Assembly (NCBI RefSeq): GCF_002240035.1
Contig: NZ_CP016397.1
Span: 2,134,501-2,198,500 of the forward strand
Direction of reading: 5' to 3'
DNA from: Legionella clemsonensis
GTDB taxonomy: Bacteria > Pseudomonadota > Gammaproteobacteria > Legionellales > Legionellaceae
DNA length: 64,000 nucleotides
Shown here: in pieces, positions 26,192-36,015 of the stretch
Layout: every line of letters starts with the position of its first letter
How positions within the stretch are numbered: the first letter of the stretch is position 1
Notes under the pieces: generated by a model
The model's input: only the letters and a program-made list of their open reading frames with translations
What the model was told of the DNA's origin: nothing
The model's database searches: none
Made by a program: the position numbers and the translations under genes

Positions 26192-27370
26192 CTATAGTAA
26201 TGGTAGCGTTTTTTTTCTCAGTAAAATTGCCATGATTACTACAACAGCCACTATTAAAAGAGACAATGCCAACTGCGCAAAGGCTGACGGGTAAATAATA
26301 AAAAGGATTGCAATGATTATCAGAAAGAGATGAGCAATTTTTTTGAATATACTCTGGTATTGCGTAAAGCGAGCAGCCTTGCTTAACCAAATTGCTATTA
26401 ACATTAGCAACAATAAGGGAATGATGTAGATAAATTGATAAACAATCAGGAAAACAATGGTTGTAAACGTAGAATATTGCTGTGTTAGAAGCCATTGTTC
26501 AAATACCAGGGCAAAGTTGGGCGTGCAAGTTTGCATATATATCTGAGCACCTAAGGCACTTAAAATTCCCAAGGCGAGAAATAGAGAGGATTTCTTCTCA
26601 TCTAATCTTTTAAAATACCCCAACGTATAAGCCAACAGCGCTAATCCAATTAATAGCACCGGAATACGAAAAGCAGGGCTCCACTGAAAAAACAGTGCAC
26701 TGAAAACTTGTTGCAGGTAATGAACAATACCAACGGTAATAATAAATAAAAATCCGACAGCCAATCGTAACTGGCGTGTCTTGGCGAGCCACAGAAATGC
26801 CACCAAAGTAAACATTACAAATAATGAACAGGGGTTTAGAGCATCAGAAATGGCCATCATGGGGATTAAAGAAGCGACAGAGGGTTTGGAAATGAGTACA
26901 TTGCCATACCAGTTGGCATTGGCCCATTGCTGTAACACGGTAGTCGTTTTGCTATTTAATTGTCCTGTTTTAATCACTTGATCATGACAATAAGCTAATC
27001 CACGCAATAATTCTCTTCCGCTGGTTTCAGCATCAGCAAAACCTATCCAGTGAGAGTTACAAAAGAAGATAGCAGGTACACTAAAATCGGTTGACTTCTG
27101 TTGTTGTAAAAATTGATTAAAGGTCTCAAGCGCCTGTTTATCTTTATTTATCGTATAGCGTTTAACCTTAAGCCAGGGGATAGTTGCTTCAAGGCGCTGA
27201 AAAAATTTATCTGCCTTATGGCAATGAGGACAAGTTGAAGATAAAAACAAGCTGACCTGCAGTTTAACTGTCTGATTTTCTTGTATAAACCACTCAGAGG
27301 GTTTGGAGCTTGCCCATAGTAGGGAAATACACAAACAACTAACGACAAACCACTTAAACAGCAACTTCAT
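26192..27370 (-). CDS. Periplasmic thioredoxin-like domain fused to CcdA/DsbD-like membrane domain
   Basis: A 392-residue protein. A signal peptide (FKWFVVSCLCISLLWA) precedes a thioredoxin-like domain with active site TCPHC (Cys47, Cys50) and VPAIFF, which contains the cis-Pro position. From about residue 150 there are eight or so membrane helices, with cysteines in DALNPCSLF (near 175) and MQTCTP (near 290), in the manner of the paired helix cysteines of CcdA/DsbD. The predicted role is carrying reducing power from the cytoplasm across the membrane to periplasmic thiols. The order (thioredoxin first, then transporter) is the reverse of DsbD's C-terminal thioredoxin. The CDGSH gene follows directly. 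Confidence 0.75.
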   Translation of the reverse strand: MKLLFKWFVVSCLCISLLWASSKPSEWFIQENQTVKLQVSLFLSSTCPHCHKADKFFQRLEATIPWLKVKRYTINKDKQALETFNQFLQQQKSTDFSVPAIFFCNSHWIGFADAETSGRELLRGLAYCHDQVIKTGQLNSKTTTVLQQWANANWYGNVLISKPSVASLIPMMAISDALNPCSLFVMFTLVAFLWLAKTRQLRLAVGFLFIITVGIVHYLQQVFSALFFQWSPAFRIPVLLIGLALLAYTLGYFKRLDEKKSSLFLALGILSALGAQIYMQTCTPNFALVFEQWLLTQQYSTFTTIVFLIVYQFIYIIPLLLLMLIAIWLSKAARFTQYQSIFKKIAHLFLIIIAILFIIYPSAFAQLALSLLIVAVVVIMAILLRKKTLPLL

Positions 27371-27470
27371 TTTAATGTCCTTGTAATAGCAAAACTACTC
27401 ACAGTTTACTATACAGTGCTTTTCTGCCATTTGTATATTAGAGCAAGATCATACGTAGAAGTTCGATGCT

Positions 27471-27905
27471 TTAGTAAGTATGAATATAATTTTCTAGCTG
27501 CTCAATGACCCGGGTTTTATCTTCAAGTAAATGGAATAATAAGTCTCCAATCGATAAAATAGCAACCAGCTCACCCTGTTCCCTGATGAGCAGATGACGT
27601 CGTTTAGTTTGTGTTATTACTTCCATTGCTTTCTCAACAGGATCAAATAAATCCAAAATACTTACATTCAAATAAGCAACTTGTTTAGCGGTTGTCGTGT
27701 GTGGATTCAAATCACGATTTAGACAAGAGCGAATAATATCCCGCTCACTCACTATTCCTACAATATCTAAGTCATCTTTTACAACTAACGCCCCGATATC
27801 TTTATCGGTCATAATTCTAACGCATTCATCAACAGTAATATCAGGCTTTATATAAATAATGGGACGTCTTGGTTGGGGTAAAGCAGAAAAAATTGGGTGC
27901 GCCAT
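27471..27905 (-). CDS. Stand-alone CBS-pair protein
   Basis: A 144-residue cytoplasmic protein consisting almost entirely of two CBS motifs: KDIGALVVKDDLDIVGIVSE with ERDIIRS, then RRHLLIREQGELVAILSIGD. Such small CBS proteins bind adenine nucleotides and regulate other proteins, but no partner can be named from the sequence. It is transcribed alone, divergently from the porin-like gene at 28114, with about 200 bp between. Confidence 0.85.
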   Translation of the reverse strand: MAHPIFSALPQPRRPIIYIKPDITVDECVRIMTDKDIGALVVKDDLDIVGIVSERDIIRSCLNRDLNPHTTTAKQVAYLNVSILDLFDPVEKAMEVITQTKRRHLLIREQGELVAILSIGDLLFHLLEDKTRVIEQLENYIHTY

Positions 27906-28113
27906 GTCTCACTCCCTCGAAATTCTGGACTTATAGTCAAGAATAATAATTCTATATTGATCAAATATAGCACAACAACTCCATTTTCCAGCGCAACCGA
28001 ATAAACTGTTTTTTTATAATCACCATTTACAGGCTTTATAAATATTTTTCTTGCTTTTAGAAAAGATTTATTTAGGATAAATTACCAAAACAATTTACAC
28101 TAGGAAAAACAGG

Positions 28114-29079
28114 ATGTTTAAACCCTATTTATTCTCAGGATTGTTACTCATAGCGAACACAAGTTACAGCGGCACCATGGGCTGTCAAACCGAGGGAGTA
28201 ACTGTGCCTTGTGAAAATCGTGCATGGGATATCGGTATCGGCGCTTTATACCTGAAGCCTACTTCCCCCTTGCTAAATCCTTATTTACGCAGTGGAATTT
28301 TAATAAATGACTTGCATTATCATAGCGTAAAATCTCCCTGGGATTGGGGATTTATGGCAGAAGGAAGTTATCATTTCAATACGGGTAATGATGTCAATGT
28401 CAATTGGCTGCACTTTAACGACAAGTATAATGACAGTGTGAGTGCTTTTTTTCCTGAAGCATCTATACCTAGAACTCAAACCGCCTATTTAAATTTTAAA
28501 ACCAGGCTAGATGTGGTGAATGTTGAATTTGCGCAAAACAGTCACTTGGGAAGCAAAACTAATTTGCGCCTCCACGGGGGCTTGCAATACGCAAATGGCA
28601 ATATTGATAGAGACATCCAGCAATATGAACAAATATTAACCTTTCCAACGTCTTTATTCCACACTGCTTCATTAGAAGCAACATACCGCGGTCTCGGCCC
28701 TCGTTTGGGCGGTGATATTTCTCGTCAACTGCCTCATGGTTTTGCCGTATTTGCCAAAAGTGCCATGGCTCTTTTAGTTGGCGAAGCGAAAACTAAGCTA
28801 TCTGGCAATAACTTAAGTGGTCCAAGAATAACCCCCTTCAGTCGTTACGTGAAGCAAACCAGTTTAGTGCCAGAACTTGAGACGAAGCTTGGGGCAAGTT
28901 ATGAGTTCAATGCTGGTATGGGACAAGTTACTCTTTTGGCGGGATGGTTGTTTCAACACTACTTTAACCTGTTTTCATTAGCTTCTGGGGAATTCCCACA
29001 GCGCTTCAATGAGCCTGTGAGTCATGAGCTTTCCCTAAATGGTCCCTTTATTCAAGGAAAATGGGTTGCAGACGTCTAA
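28114..29079 (+). CDS. Legionella-type major outer membrane protein (porin-like)
   Basis: A 321-residue beta-barrel protein. After a signal peptide (MFKPYLFSGLLLIANTSYSG) the mature chain begins TMGCQTEGVTVPCENRAWDI, a block I recognise from the Legionella major outer-membrane protein family (PF05150). The remainder alternates polar and aromatic residues in the manner of amphipathic strands (DWGFMAEGSYHFNTGNDVNV, YRGLGPRLGGDISRQLP). Two cysteines near the mature N-terminus could form a disulfide. GGAAAAACAGG lies just before the ATG. The ligase-like gene starts 13 bp after the stop. It may be a porin or adhesin of the outer membrane. Confidence 0.88.
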   Translation: MFKPYLFSGLLLIANTSYSGTMGCQTEGVTVPCENRAWDIGIGALYLKPTSPLLNPYLRSGILINDLHYHSVKSPWDWGFMAEGSYHFNTGNDVNVNWLHFNDKYNDSVSAFFPEASIPRTQTAYLNFKTRLDVVNVEFAQNSHLGSKTNLRLHGGLQYANGNIDRDIQQYEQILTFPTSLFHTASLEATYRGLGPRLGGDISRQLPHGFAVFAKSAMALLVGEAKTKLSGNNLSGPRITPFSRYVKQTSLVPELETKLGASYEFNAGMGQVTLLAGWLFQHYFNLFSLASGEFPQRFNEPVSHELSLNGPFIQGKWVADV

Positions 29080-29092
29080 TGCAAGATAGAGT

Positions 29093-30988
29093 ATGCTGTC
29101 ACATTTTTTAAGGTTCAAGAACAGTTTTCACTGGCAGGCAAGCATACTTAGTTTACTGTTATTAGCCTCTCTTATTTTTCAAGGAGTTACTGATCTTTCA
29201 GTTTTATTTATTAGTTATGGGCTTGTCTTACTCTTAATTTTAATGGCTTATTTACATCTAAAAAGTCAGGCGAGCTTAAAACTTACCCCGTTAAGTTTAT
29301 TATTGATAGCTTGGCTACTTTGGATTTCTCTGCCTTTTAGTTTCGGATGGGTTTCTAATACTGCTTTATTTGGATTTTTTCAATGCAGTCCATGGGTTAT
29401 TGTGTTTTTTATTTTCGACCTGAGTAGTTCAACAAAACGTTTATGGTCAGTGCTTTCTCAAGTGTTGTGGCTATTAAGCCTAAGTTGTGCAGTGCTTGCA
29501 CTTTTTCAATTCTTTATTCTTCATGAAATGCCCTGTGGCTTTTTCGCAAGTAAAAATACTGCCGCTGCTTTTTTAATGGTAACGCTTTTAATTTTAATCG
29601 GTGAGTTTCTAAATCCAACACGCAATGAAACTGCAAAATTATTGCATTCATTTTATCTACCATTTTTGCGGCTTAGCATTTTTATCATCGCGTTAGCCAT
29701 GTTTGCTGCTTTAAGTCGTGGCGTCATAATCAGTTTTGCATGTGGTTTTGCTATAGAATTAATTTTGCTGCGTCACGCTGTATCAAAGAAACACCTTTTT
29801 GAGCTCCTGATACTCTTACTCCTTACTTGCACTATATTACTACTCCTGGCACAACCTGCCATTGCACATCGCTTGGCACTACTTCAGCGAGAAAAATCTC
29901 GCCTTGTTCTGTGGCAAGGAGCTTGGCATTTATGGCAAAACACCCCTTGGTACGGGCGCGGTATTTTTAACTTTATGCACTATTATCCAGCCTTTAGCTT
30001 GCCGGGCGATGGTTCTGTACTCCAATATGCCCACAATGATTTCTTACAATTATTAATCGAAACAGGAATTCCTGGCGGTCTTATTTTGCTTGGGATAACA
30101 GGGGTCAGTGGTTTGTCATTTTGGCGATACCTGCAACAACAAAATTTCAATCAGGAACAAATCACCTCAGTCGCCTGTTTTGCAGCAGCAATGAGCATGG
30201 CATTCCATAGTGTTGTGGATTTTAACTTTTATGTTTTGATAATGAATTTATTATTAGGCTGTTTTCTTGGTTATGTTCATAATAGGCTAAAGAAAAGAGG
30301 CTTCATTCAAGTTTGGACAATAGGATTATCATTCCGACATCAACGTTTTTTAATCTTTCTTGGCTTACTTTTAGGTTTGCTTATCAGTGTTAGTGCCTTG
30401 CGATTATTCATGCTCAATTACTATATTACTAAAGCTGATATTGCTGCTAAACAACAATATTTTCAAACGGCCCTTCATTACAGCAGGCAAGCCTTGCACT
30501 GGCTAGATCTTGCCGAATTACATAGCCGCAGAGCCGATCTCTATTTGCAATTAGCCAGTAACGCAACAGCAAGGGATGAACAACAGACATTTACCGTGCA
30601 AACAAAGCAAGAAATTAATAAAGCGATTGCGGCTAATCCTTATTTCGCGCGTCCCTATTTTCAAATGGCTTTAGTGCAATCGCTTCTGTTAAATCATCAA
30701 ACACAAGCCAGACATTTCTTCAGCGAGTCACTAGCGAAAGACCCCCATTATAGTTTGGGTCGCCTTACATTTTGCCAATTTTTAATTGAACAACAAGACT
30801 TCCTTCAGGCACAACGTATTCTTGAACAAGGTTTGCACTATCCTATTGTACCAGAACAGGCAGAAATTTATTTAAATTATCTGGCAAAGCTTCGCTATAA
30901 AAATGGCGACAAAAAAGGTGCTTCGCAAGTTGTTGAGCGACTACAGCACCTTTCTTATTATAATAATGATTACAGTGACTTAGTTTGA
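29093..30988 (+). CDS. O-antigen ligase/polymerase-like protein with C-terminal repeats
   Basis: A 631-residue inner-membrane protein. Residues 1-440 hold about 12 hydrophobic helices. The large periplasmic loop has AHNDFLQLLIETGIPGG, the conserved Wzy_C/WaaL/PglL-type block with His, and REKSRLVLWQGAWHLWQNTP carries the Arg/Lys patch that contacts the lipid-linked donor. From about 450 to 631 the chain is soluble and helical with TPR-like repeats (YFQTALHYSRQALHWLD, ARHFFSESLAKDPHYSLG). It could be an LPS ligase, O-antigen polymerase or protein glycosyltransferase; these cannot be separated by eye. It lies outside the main LPS locus, behind a porin gene. Confidence 0.8.
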   Translation: MLSHFLRFKNSFHWQASILSLLLLASLIFQGVTDLSVLFISYGLVLLLILMAYLHLKSQASLKLTPLSLLLIAWLLWISLPFSFGWVSNTALFGFFQCSPWVIVFFIFDLSSSTKRLWSVLSQVLWLLSLSCAVLALFQFFILHEMPCGFFASKNTAAAFLMVTLLILIGEFLNPTRNETAKLLHSFYLPFLRLSIFIIALAMFAALSRGVIISFACGFAIELILLRHAVSKKHLFELLILLLLTCTILLLLAQPAIAHRLALLQREKSRLVLWQGAWHLWQNTPWYGRGIFNFMHYYPAFSLPGDGSVLQYAHNDFLQLLIETGIPGGLILLGITGVSGLSFWRYLQQQNFNQEQITSVACFAAAMSMAFHSVVDFNFYVLIMNLLLGCFLGYVHNRLKKRGFIQVWTIGLSFRHQRFLIFLGLLLGLLISVSALRLFMLNYYITKADIAAKQQYFQTALHYSRQALHWLDLAELHSRRADLYLQLASNATARDEQQTFTVQTKQEINKAIAANPYFARPYFQMALVQSLLLNHQTQARHFFSESLAKDPHYSLGRLTFCQFLIEQQDFLQAQRILEQGLHYPIVPEQAEIYLNYLAKLRYKNGDKKGASQVVERLQHLSYYNNDYSDLV

Positions 30989-31014
30989 AGTCTCATACCT
31001 TACAGTTGTAAATG

Positions 31015-32124
31015 CTAACAATTACCAGATCGACGTGCGCAGATTGTATTAAGCAGTGCAATAAAACGATTGTCTAAGACTGAGCTGCCTTGCAACATAT
31101 AACGCGTATCAACATAACCATAGGATGTCACCCCAACAACCGCATTGCGTGCAGGATTGAGTCCTCCTGTTTGCCCTCTTGCAGGCATACCAAAATTTTG
31201 TACCCATGGTCCACCACTGGAGCCTCCCTGCATATCAGAACCATATTCCACATTATTGGGAACAACTGCACGGTAACTTTCAGCACTCACTTGATGCATT
31301 AATTGACAAGAATCCAGATTGCACGGGTAACCCAGTAAATGGACATGATTGGGAATTAATGAATAAGTCTTCCAACCTAATACGCCGGTAACAGACCCAA
31401 GACGTCTGGTCGAACTTCCAATTACATTGTCTTTAACTTCAATCACGGCATAATCAGCAGAGTTTGGGACTACTCCTCCCCCTCTTGCCCAAGTCGAAGT
31501 GGTTAACACATAATTCCAGGACCAACTTCTAAGAGGAGCCTTTCCACTTCGATAGGCTGGAATGAATAAAAAATTGGTAAAATAACCAGAGCTGGTCCCT
31601 GAGTGCACACAATGCCCAGCAGTTAGAATAATTCGCTGCTTAATAACAGCAGCTGAACAAGTAAAATTTCCTTGTCCAGGAACGGTAAAAAATAGTCTTC
31701 CCACCGTTCTATAGGGATAAACTAAATCAGCAGTTACAGGTACTAAACGAGAGCTGGAAAAGTTGGCGCCAGAGAGTCCTCGATTAAAGAAAGCTTGAGA
31801 ATCATCTTCTGGTTTAATATTAAGCATACTTTCAGGAATCAGAGGCATCAAATCAGGCTCTATCTCTTCCTCAGGAGGAGCCCCTTCCTCCTGCTGTGAC
31901 TCTTCCAGATTCAATGTACCCTTATCCATTTCCTGAACCTGATTTGGAGCAATTCTTGGGTAAGGCATTTCCTTCGCATTCATTAAGCGTTCAGGTGTCC
32001 AATATTCGAGGAGTGAATTTTCAGGTTGATTATTTTCTACTCCTTGATCTATTTCATTATCCGCAAACACTTGCGAGGAACATAAAAGTAAAAGAAGGGA
32101 ACTAATTTTAATAAGTGTTTTCAT
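31015..32124 (-). CDS. Secreted trypsin-like serine protease
   Basis: A 369-residue exported chymotrypsin-fold protease. The signal peptide is ISSLLLLLCSSQVFA. A long acidic proline-rich region (residues 22-110, including EESQQEEGAPPEEEIEP) precedes the catalytic domain. The triad is visible: His171 in ILTAGHC, Asp224 in SADYAVIEV and Ser303 in GGSSGGPW. Several cysteines (156, 172, 268, 273 and the C-terminal CARRSGNC) suggest disulfides. The type resembles V8/glutamyl endopeptidase-like proteases. It stands alone, convergent with the upstream gene, and is likely periplasmic or secreted by type II. Confidence 0.9.
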   Translation of the reverse strand: MKTLIKISSLLLLLCSSQVFADNEIDQGVENNQPENSLLEYWTPERLMNAKEMPYPRIAPNQVQEMDKGTLNLEESQQEEGAPPEEEIEPDLMPLIPESMLNIKPEDDSQAFFNRGLSGANFSSSRLVPVTADLVYPYRTVGRLFFTVPGQGNFTCSAAVIKQRIILTAGHCVHSGTSSGYFTNFLFIPAYRSGKAPLRSWSWNYVLTTSTWARGGGVVPNSADYAVIEVKDNVIGSSTRRLGSVTGVLGWKTYSLIPNHVHLLGYPCNLDSCQLMHQVSAESYRAVVPNNVEYGSDMQGGSSGGPWVQNFGMPARGQTGGLNPARNAVVGVTSYGYVDTRYMLQGSSVLDNRFIALLNTICARRSGNC

Positions 32125-32300
32125 GATTTAAATTCCTTTTTAAAATCAAAGCTAAATGAGGGTAAGACTATTATGCTTTTCTATAGTTTCATAAGAAATG
32201 ATTTTCGTCAAATTTGAGAATAAAGCGCAGGAGGTTCTCTAGTTTCGGGGCATAGACAGCAAGTCATTAAGAGACAGTGGAATGTCCGGGAGAGAAGGGA

Positions 32301-32332
32301 ATAAAACCTGTTGCCGCTTAAAGCAACAGGTT
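32301..32332 (-). terminator. Rho-independent terminator after the glycine-zipper lipoprotein gene
   Basis: A perfect 10-base inverted repeat, AACCTGTTGC (32305-32314) and GCAACAGGTT (32323-32332), is separated by 8 bases. Read leftward it is followed by a T-rich tract and lies 12 bp after the stop of the 32344-32793 gene. Confidence 0.8.
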
Positions 32333-32343
32333 ACCAGTGACAA

Positions 32344-32793
32344 TTAGTTCGCAACTTTCCAGGAACCATCCGCTTGGCGGCATGCTTTACCATAAATCTG
32401 CTGTGATTTACCACCAATCATTGCTCTGGTGATGTACTCACGGCAAGGTTGGCTATTCACATAGTAGGTTCGTGTGGGTTGCACAGTATAGCGGTTACCA
32501 TTGTCGGGGTTTCTCCAGGCAACAGCACGTCCTGTTGGAGCCGTTTCTAATGCTTTTTGCATTTCCAAACGATCGAGTCGATCCATGGTACGACCAATGT
32601 TTCCTCCCAGAAAAGCGCCTAATAAAGCGCCACCCGCAGCTGCAGCCACTTTACCAGAACCACCACCGAACTGGCTGCCTAATAATCCACCCACAACACC
32701 ACCTGTGACAGTACCTACTCCTTCATTGGTAACTTGCGCACAACTGGCAAGAAAAATTGAAAGGGACAGAGATACTAACGCTATTTTTTTCAT
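32344..32793 (-). CDS. Glycine-zipper 17-kDa-antigen-like lipoprotein
   Basis: A 149-residue outer-membrane lipoprotein. The lipobox LASC places the lipidated residue at Cys18 after KIALVSLSLSIF. Residues 28-68 form a glycine zipper (TGGVVGGLLGSQFGGGSG, AAAAGGALLGAFLGGNIG), the 2TM motif of rickettsial 17-kDa antigen and SlyB-like proteins. The C-terminal half (75-149) has NGNRYTVQPTRTYY, CREY and a second cysteine pair region ending with GKACRQADGSWKV, the usual companion domain. It is monocistronic with a strong terminator. The expected role is envelope integrity; the exact function is unknown. Confidence 0.88.
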   Translation of the reverse strand: MKKIALVSLSLSIFLASCAQVTNEGVGTVTGGVVGGLLGSQFGGGSGKVAAAAGGALLGAFLGGNIGRTMDRLDRLEMQKALETAPTGRAVAWRNPDNGNRYTVQPTRTYYVNSQPCREYITRAMIGGKSQQIYGKACRQADGSWKVAN

Positions 32794-32880
32794 GAATTCA
32801 CCATAAGTATCGTTGTAAAATCGGCTGGTATTCTAGCATCACGGTTAGATATTATCCACAAAATGTGTAATTTTAAATCT

Positions 32881-33957
32881 TTATTCTTGTCTTACTCGAG
32901 GCGAAAATTGACACAGCAACTCATAAGCAATTGTTCCAGCAGACAAAGCAATTGATTCTACAGGAATATGTTGTCCCCATAATTCGACCGGATCGCCTAT
33001 TTTCACCTCTGAACAATGCGTTAAATCGACAGTTAGCATGTCCATCGAAACCCTTCCAACGATTGGCACCTGCATACCATTAACCCAGACAGGCGTATTT
33101 TGCGCAATATGGCGCGGATAACCATCTCCATACCCTACCGCCACCACGCCTATTACAGAAGGACGATTGGTTTGCCATGTTCCGCCATAGCCAATACGAA
33201 CTTGAGCTGGGTAATGGTGAATAGCACTGATGGCAGAAACAAAGCGCATCACCGGCATTAACCCTAATTCTTGACCTGTCTGATTTGCAAAGGGAGAAAC
33301 ACCGTAAAGCATAATACCTGGACGCACTACATCCGCATGTGTTTCTGGCAAAGCAAGGATTGCTGCTGAGTTGCTAATACTTTTAATTATTTTTCCCGCA
33401 GGTAAATCAAGTTCTTTAAAAATTTTTAATTGATGTTGATTACTTGGATTATCGGGTTCATCAGCGCAAGCCAAATGCGTCATTAAACCAATTTCAGGAT
33501 GCACCCAGGGACAAGCTTTCAATGTACTGATAATTTCGTGGACATTTTGAGGTGCAAAACCCAGTCGATGCATCCCTGTATTTACCTTAACCCACACTTT
33601 AATTTTATTAGGTAAAGGCTTGGCCAATAGCCACTGTAACTGATGCGGCTGATGAATCACGCACTGAAATTGCTGTGTGGCTACAACCTGCAACTCTTCA
33701 GGATTAAATATTCCCTGAAACAATACACAATCGCTACGAATACCTAAATCACGAATAGCCATTGCTTCTTCCAGACAGGCCACACCGAATGCTCTAACTC
33801 GTCCTTCCAGTACGGGCGCCACTGAAGATAACCCGCAGCCGTAAGCATTGGCTTTAACCATAGCAATAATTTCAGAATTCGGAGCGCGACGTTTAATAAA
33901 ATTTAAATTATGCAAAAGCGCTGTAGCATCAATTTGTACTCGAGTAGGTCTTGCCAT
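32881..33957 (-). CDS. alr: Alanine racemase
   Basis: A PLP enzyme of 358 residues interconverting L- and D-alanine for peptidoglycan. The PLP lysine is in [12 protein letters not shown] (Lys35 from the chosen start). The second catalytic residue, Tyr, is in VRIGYGGTW, and [12 protein letters not shown] and [13 protein letters not shown] are conserved substrate and dimer blocks. The longest frame opens with TTG at 33966 inside dnaB. ATG at 33957 begins one base after the dnaB stop and gives [14 protein letters not shown], a normal start. dnaB-alr is a common gammaproteobacterial pair. Confidence 0.96.
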   Translation of the reverse strand: MARPTRVQIDATALLHNLNFIKRRAPNSEIIAMVKANAYGCGLSSVAPVLEGRVRAFGVACLEEAMAIRDLGIRSDCVLFQGIFNPEELQVVATQQFQCVIHQPHQLQWLLAKPLPNKIKVWVKVNTGMHRLGFAPQNVHEIISTLKACPWVHPEIGLMTHLACADEPDNPSNQHQLKIFKELDLPAGKIIKSISNSAAILALPETHADVVRPGIMLYGVSPFANQTGQELGLMPVMRFVSAISAIHHYPAQVRIGYGGTWQTNRPSVIGVVAVGYGDGYPRHIAQNTPVWVNGMQVPIVGRVSMDMLTVDLTHCSEVKIGDPVELWGQHIPVESIALSAGTIAYELLCQFSPRVRQE

Positions 33958-33958
33958 A

Positions 33959-35344
33959 CTAGTCAATTCCCTGGTAACCGTTAAATGCTAAATCTTCAAA
34001 ACGAGTATATTTACCCAAGAAAGCGACTCTAACCTTACCAATAGGGCCATTGCGTTGTTTTGCAATAATTAATTCCGCGACTCCCTTGTCAGGACTGTCT
34101 TCATTATAGACTTCATCTCGATAAATAAAGCAGATCAGATCGGCATCCTGTTCAATTGCTCCTGATTCTCGTAAATCAGACATGACCGGTCGTTTATCCT
34201 GACGTTGCTCCAGGCTGCGATTTAACTGAGATAAGGCAATCACCGGTACCTCCAGTTCTTTCGCCAATGCCTTTAAGCTACGTGAAATTTCTGAAATCTC
34301 TGCCGTGCGATTATCCGCTTTAAATCCTGGCACTTTCATTAATTGAAGGTAATCGACAACAATCAAGCCTAACTGTCCCTGCTCTTTCGCCAGGCGACGA
34401 GCACGAGCACGCATTTCTGCTGGCGTTAGAGCCGCAGTATCATCGATAAAAAGAGGGGCTTCAGATAACAAATGTACGGCCGAAGTCACACGAGGCCAAT
34501 CTTCCTCTTCCAATTTACCTGTACGCAGTCGATGTTGATCAATTCTTCCGAGGGAAGACATCATCCGCATTGCCAATGAATCGGCAGGCATTTCCATGGA
34601 AAATACTAATACTGGTTTTTTAGCATGAATCGCTGCATGCTCTGCCATATTCATCACCAAGGTGGTTTTCCCCATGGACGGACGACCCGCTACAATGATT
34701 AAATCGGAGGGCTGTAAACCTGAGGTTCTTTCATCAAAATCACTTAACCCTGTAGGTAAGCCGGTTAAGGCGTCACCATTGTTGTACAATGCGTCGATTC
34801 TTTCTACTGCCTTCACCAGAATTTTTTTGATGCTCTCAGGCCCTCCATCTCCTCCAGTCTGTTCCGCAATAGCAAACACTTTTGTTTCAGCAAAATCCAG
34901 AAGCTCTGTTACCTCTCTCCCCAAAGGATTATAGGCAGAATCGGCAATGTCATTGGCTACGGTAATCAATTGCCGTTGAACTGATTTTTCCCGAACAATA
35001 TCGGCATAAGCGGAAACATTAGCCACACTGGGAGTATTATTGGCTAATTCAAAGAGATAGGTTTCTCCGCCAGCATCATCCAATTGGTTCGTAGATTTCA
35101 AAATATCTAATAAAGTAACTACATCAAAAGGTTGATCTTTTTTGGCAAGCTCACTAATAGCTTGATAAAGGATACGATGCTCAATCCGGTAAAAATCAGT
35201 TTCACATAGTTTGGTGTTTATCGTGTCCCAAGCTTGATTATCAAGCATTAACCCCCCAATAATTGCTTGCTCAGCCTCAGCTGAATGGGGTGGCGCTCTG
35301 AGAGAATCAACAGCATTTTTTCGGGTTTTTAGTTCTGCAGCCAT
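33959..35344 (-). CDS. dnaB: Replicative DNA helicase DnaB
   Basis: A hexameric replicative helicase, about 461 residues from the preferred start. The N-terminal domain begins [18 protein letters not shown]. The RecA-like domain has Walker [28 protein letters not shown], Walker [11 protein letters not shown] and the DNA-binding and arginine-finger region [15 protein letters not shown] with [19 protein letters not shown] at 35362 opens the longest frame; ATG at 35344 ([10 protein letters not shown]) is preferred although no strong ribosome binding site is seen. alr follows one base later. No intein is present. Confidence 0.97.
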   Translation of the reverse strand: MAAELKTRKNAVDSLRAPPHSAEAEQAIIGGLMLDNQAWDTINTKLCETDFYRIEHRILYQAISELAKKDQPFDVVTLLDILKSTNQLDDAGGETYLFELANNTPSVANVSAYADIVREKSVQRQLITVANDIADSAYNPLGREVTELLDFAETKVFAIAEQTGGDGGPESIKKILVKAVERIDALYNNGDALTGLPTGLSDFDERTSGLQPSDLIIVAGRPSMGKTTLVMNMAEHAAIHAKKPVLVFSMEMPADSLAMRMMSSLGRIDQHRLRTGKLEEEDWPRVTSAVHLLSEAPLFIDDTAALTPAEMRARARRLAKEQGQLGLIVVDYLQLMKVPGFKADNRTAEISEISRSLKALAKELEVPVIALSQLNRSLEQRQDKRPVMSDLRESGAIEQDADLICFIYRDEVYNEDSPDKGVAELIIAKQRNGPIGKVRVAFLGKYTRFEDLAFNGYQGID

Positions 35345-35393
35345 AATCAGGTAAGAAAGCAAATTGTGTGCTCATTGTAATGCTGAATATAAA

Positions 35394-35420
35394 AAAAGAC
35401 ACACTTAACGTGTGTCTTTT
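35394..35420 (-). terminator. Rho-independent terminator after the DUF2147 gene
   Basis: An 11-base perfect stem, AAAAGACACAC (35394-35404) and GTGTGTCTTTT (35410-35420), with a 5-base loop. Read leftward it is followed by a run of T, 24 bp after the stop at 35444. The sequence would also terminate rightward transcripts. Confidence 0.85.
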
Positions 35421-35443
35421 GGCAATTTTTTATAAAATGCAGC

Positions 35444-35872
35444 TTAACGAACCCAAACCTGAGTACGACCGAGTGCAGAAACCCCCATATAACCACGTAC
35501 ATAAAGCTTGTTACCCTTTAAAGTCATTTTAGCCCGATAAATTTTACCTGTTTTGGGATCAAGAATTTGACCACCATCCCACTCACCGTTGCCTTTATCT
35601 TTTAGACCCCAAACAAACCGCAAGCCTTGAATAGGTTTATCTTTAAAACCACCTGGGCATTTGGAGCAAATACCTGTATCACCAGGTTGTGGATATACCT
35701 TTACAATGGTTCCATTGAGAGTGCCACCTGATACTGTCAAACGAACAACCGCTCTTTTTTGACCTGTTTTATCATCAATGGTAGTCCAGGTACCTGCTGG
35801 TGACGCAGCTAAAGCGACAGGTAAGAACACTACCATTACTACGAATGCTACAAACGCCTTCCATTGTCTCAT
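35444..35872 (-). CDS. Exported DUF2147-family protein
   Basis: A 142-residue exported protein. ATG 35872 is chosen over the frame start at 35989: GGAG lies eight bases upstream and the chain then begins with a signal peptide (FVAFVVMVVFLPVALA). The mature part starts SPAGTWTTIDDKTGQKRAVV and has GTIVKVYPQPGD, the paired cysteines in GICSKCPGGFKDKPI, GLRFVWGLKDKGNGEWDGG and ILDPKTGKIYRAKMTL, a layout matching DUF2147 periplasmic proteins. Their function is not known. It is transcribed alone and ends at a strong terminator. Confidence 0.88.
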   Translation of the reverse strand: MRQWKAFVAFVVMVVFLPVALAASPAGTWTTIDDKTGQKRAVVRLTVSGGTLNGTIVKVYPQPGDTGICSKCPGGFKDKPIQGLRFVWGLKDKGNGEWDGGQILDPKTGKIYRAKMTLKGNKLYVRGYMGVSALGRTQVWVR

Positions 35873-36015
35873 GAGATTTCTCCGTGATTTTTCCCATAAA
35901 AAGAATAGGCTATGATTTTTTGGTTTGCAATCAAAAGAATAACTTTTTTTGATTAAAGCGCGATGTCGGATCGGTTTAACTGTGCACATTTAAGCTATTC
36001 AATATCAAACAGTTC

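Noticed and set aside
26166-26495. Leftward frame of 109 codons overlapping the thioredoxin/CcdA-like gene
   Set aside because: It lies in another frame of a well-supported membrane-protein gene, and its composition is that of a frame shadow.
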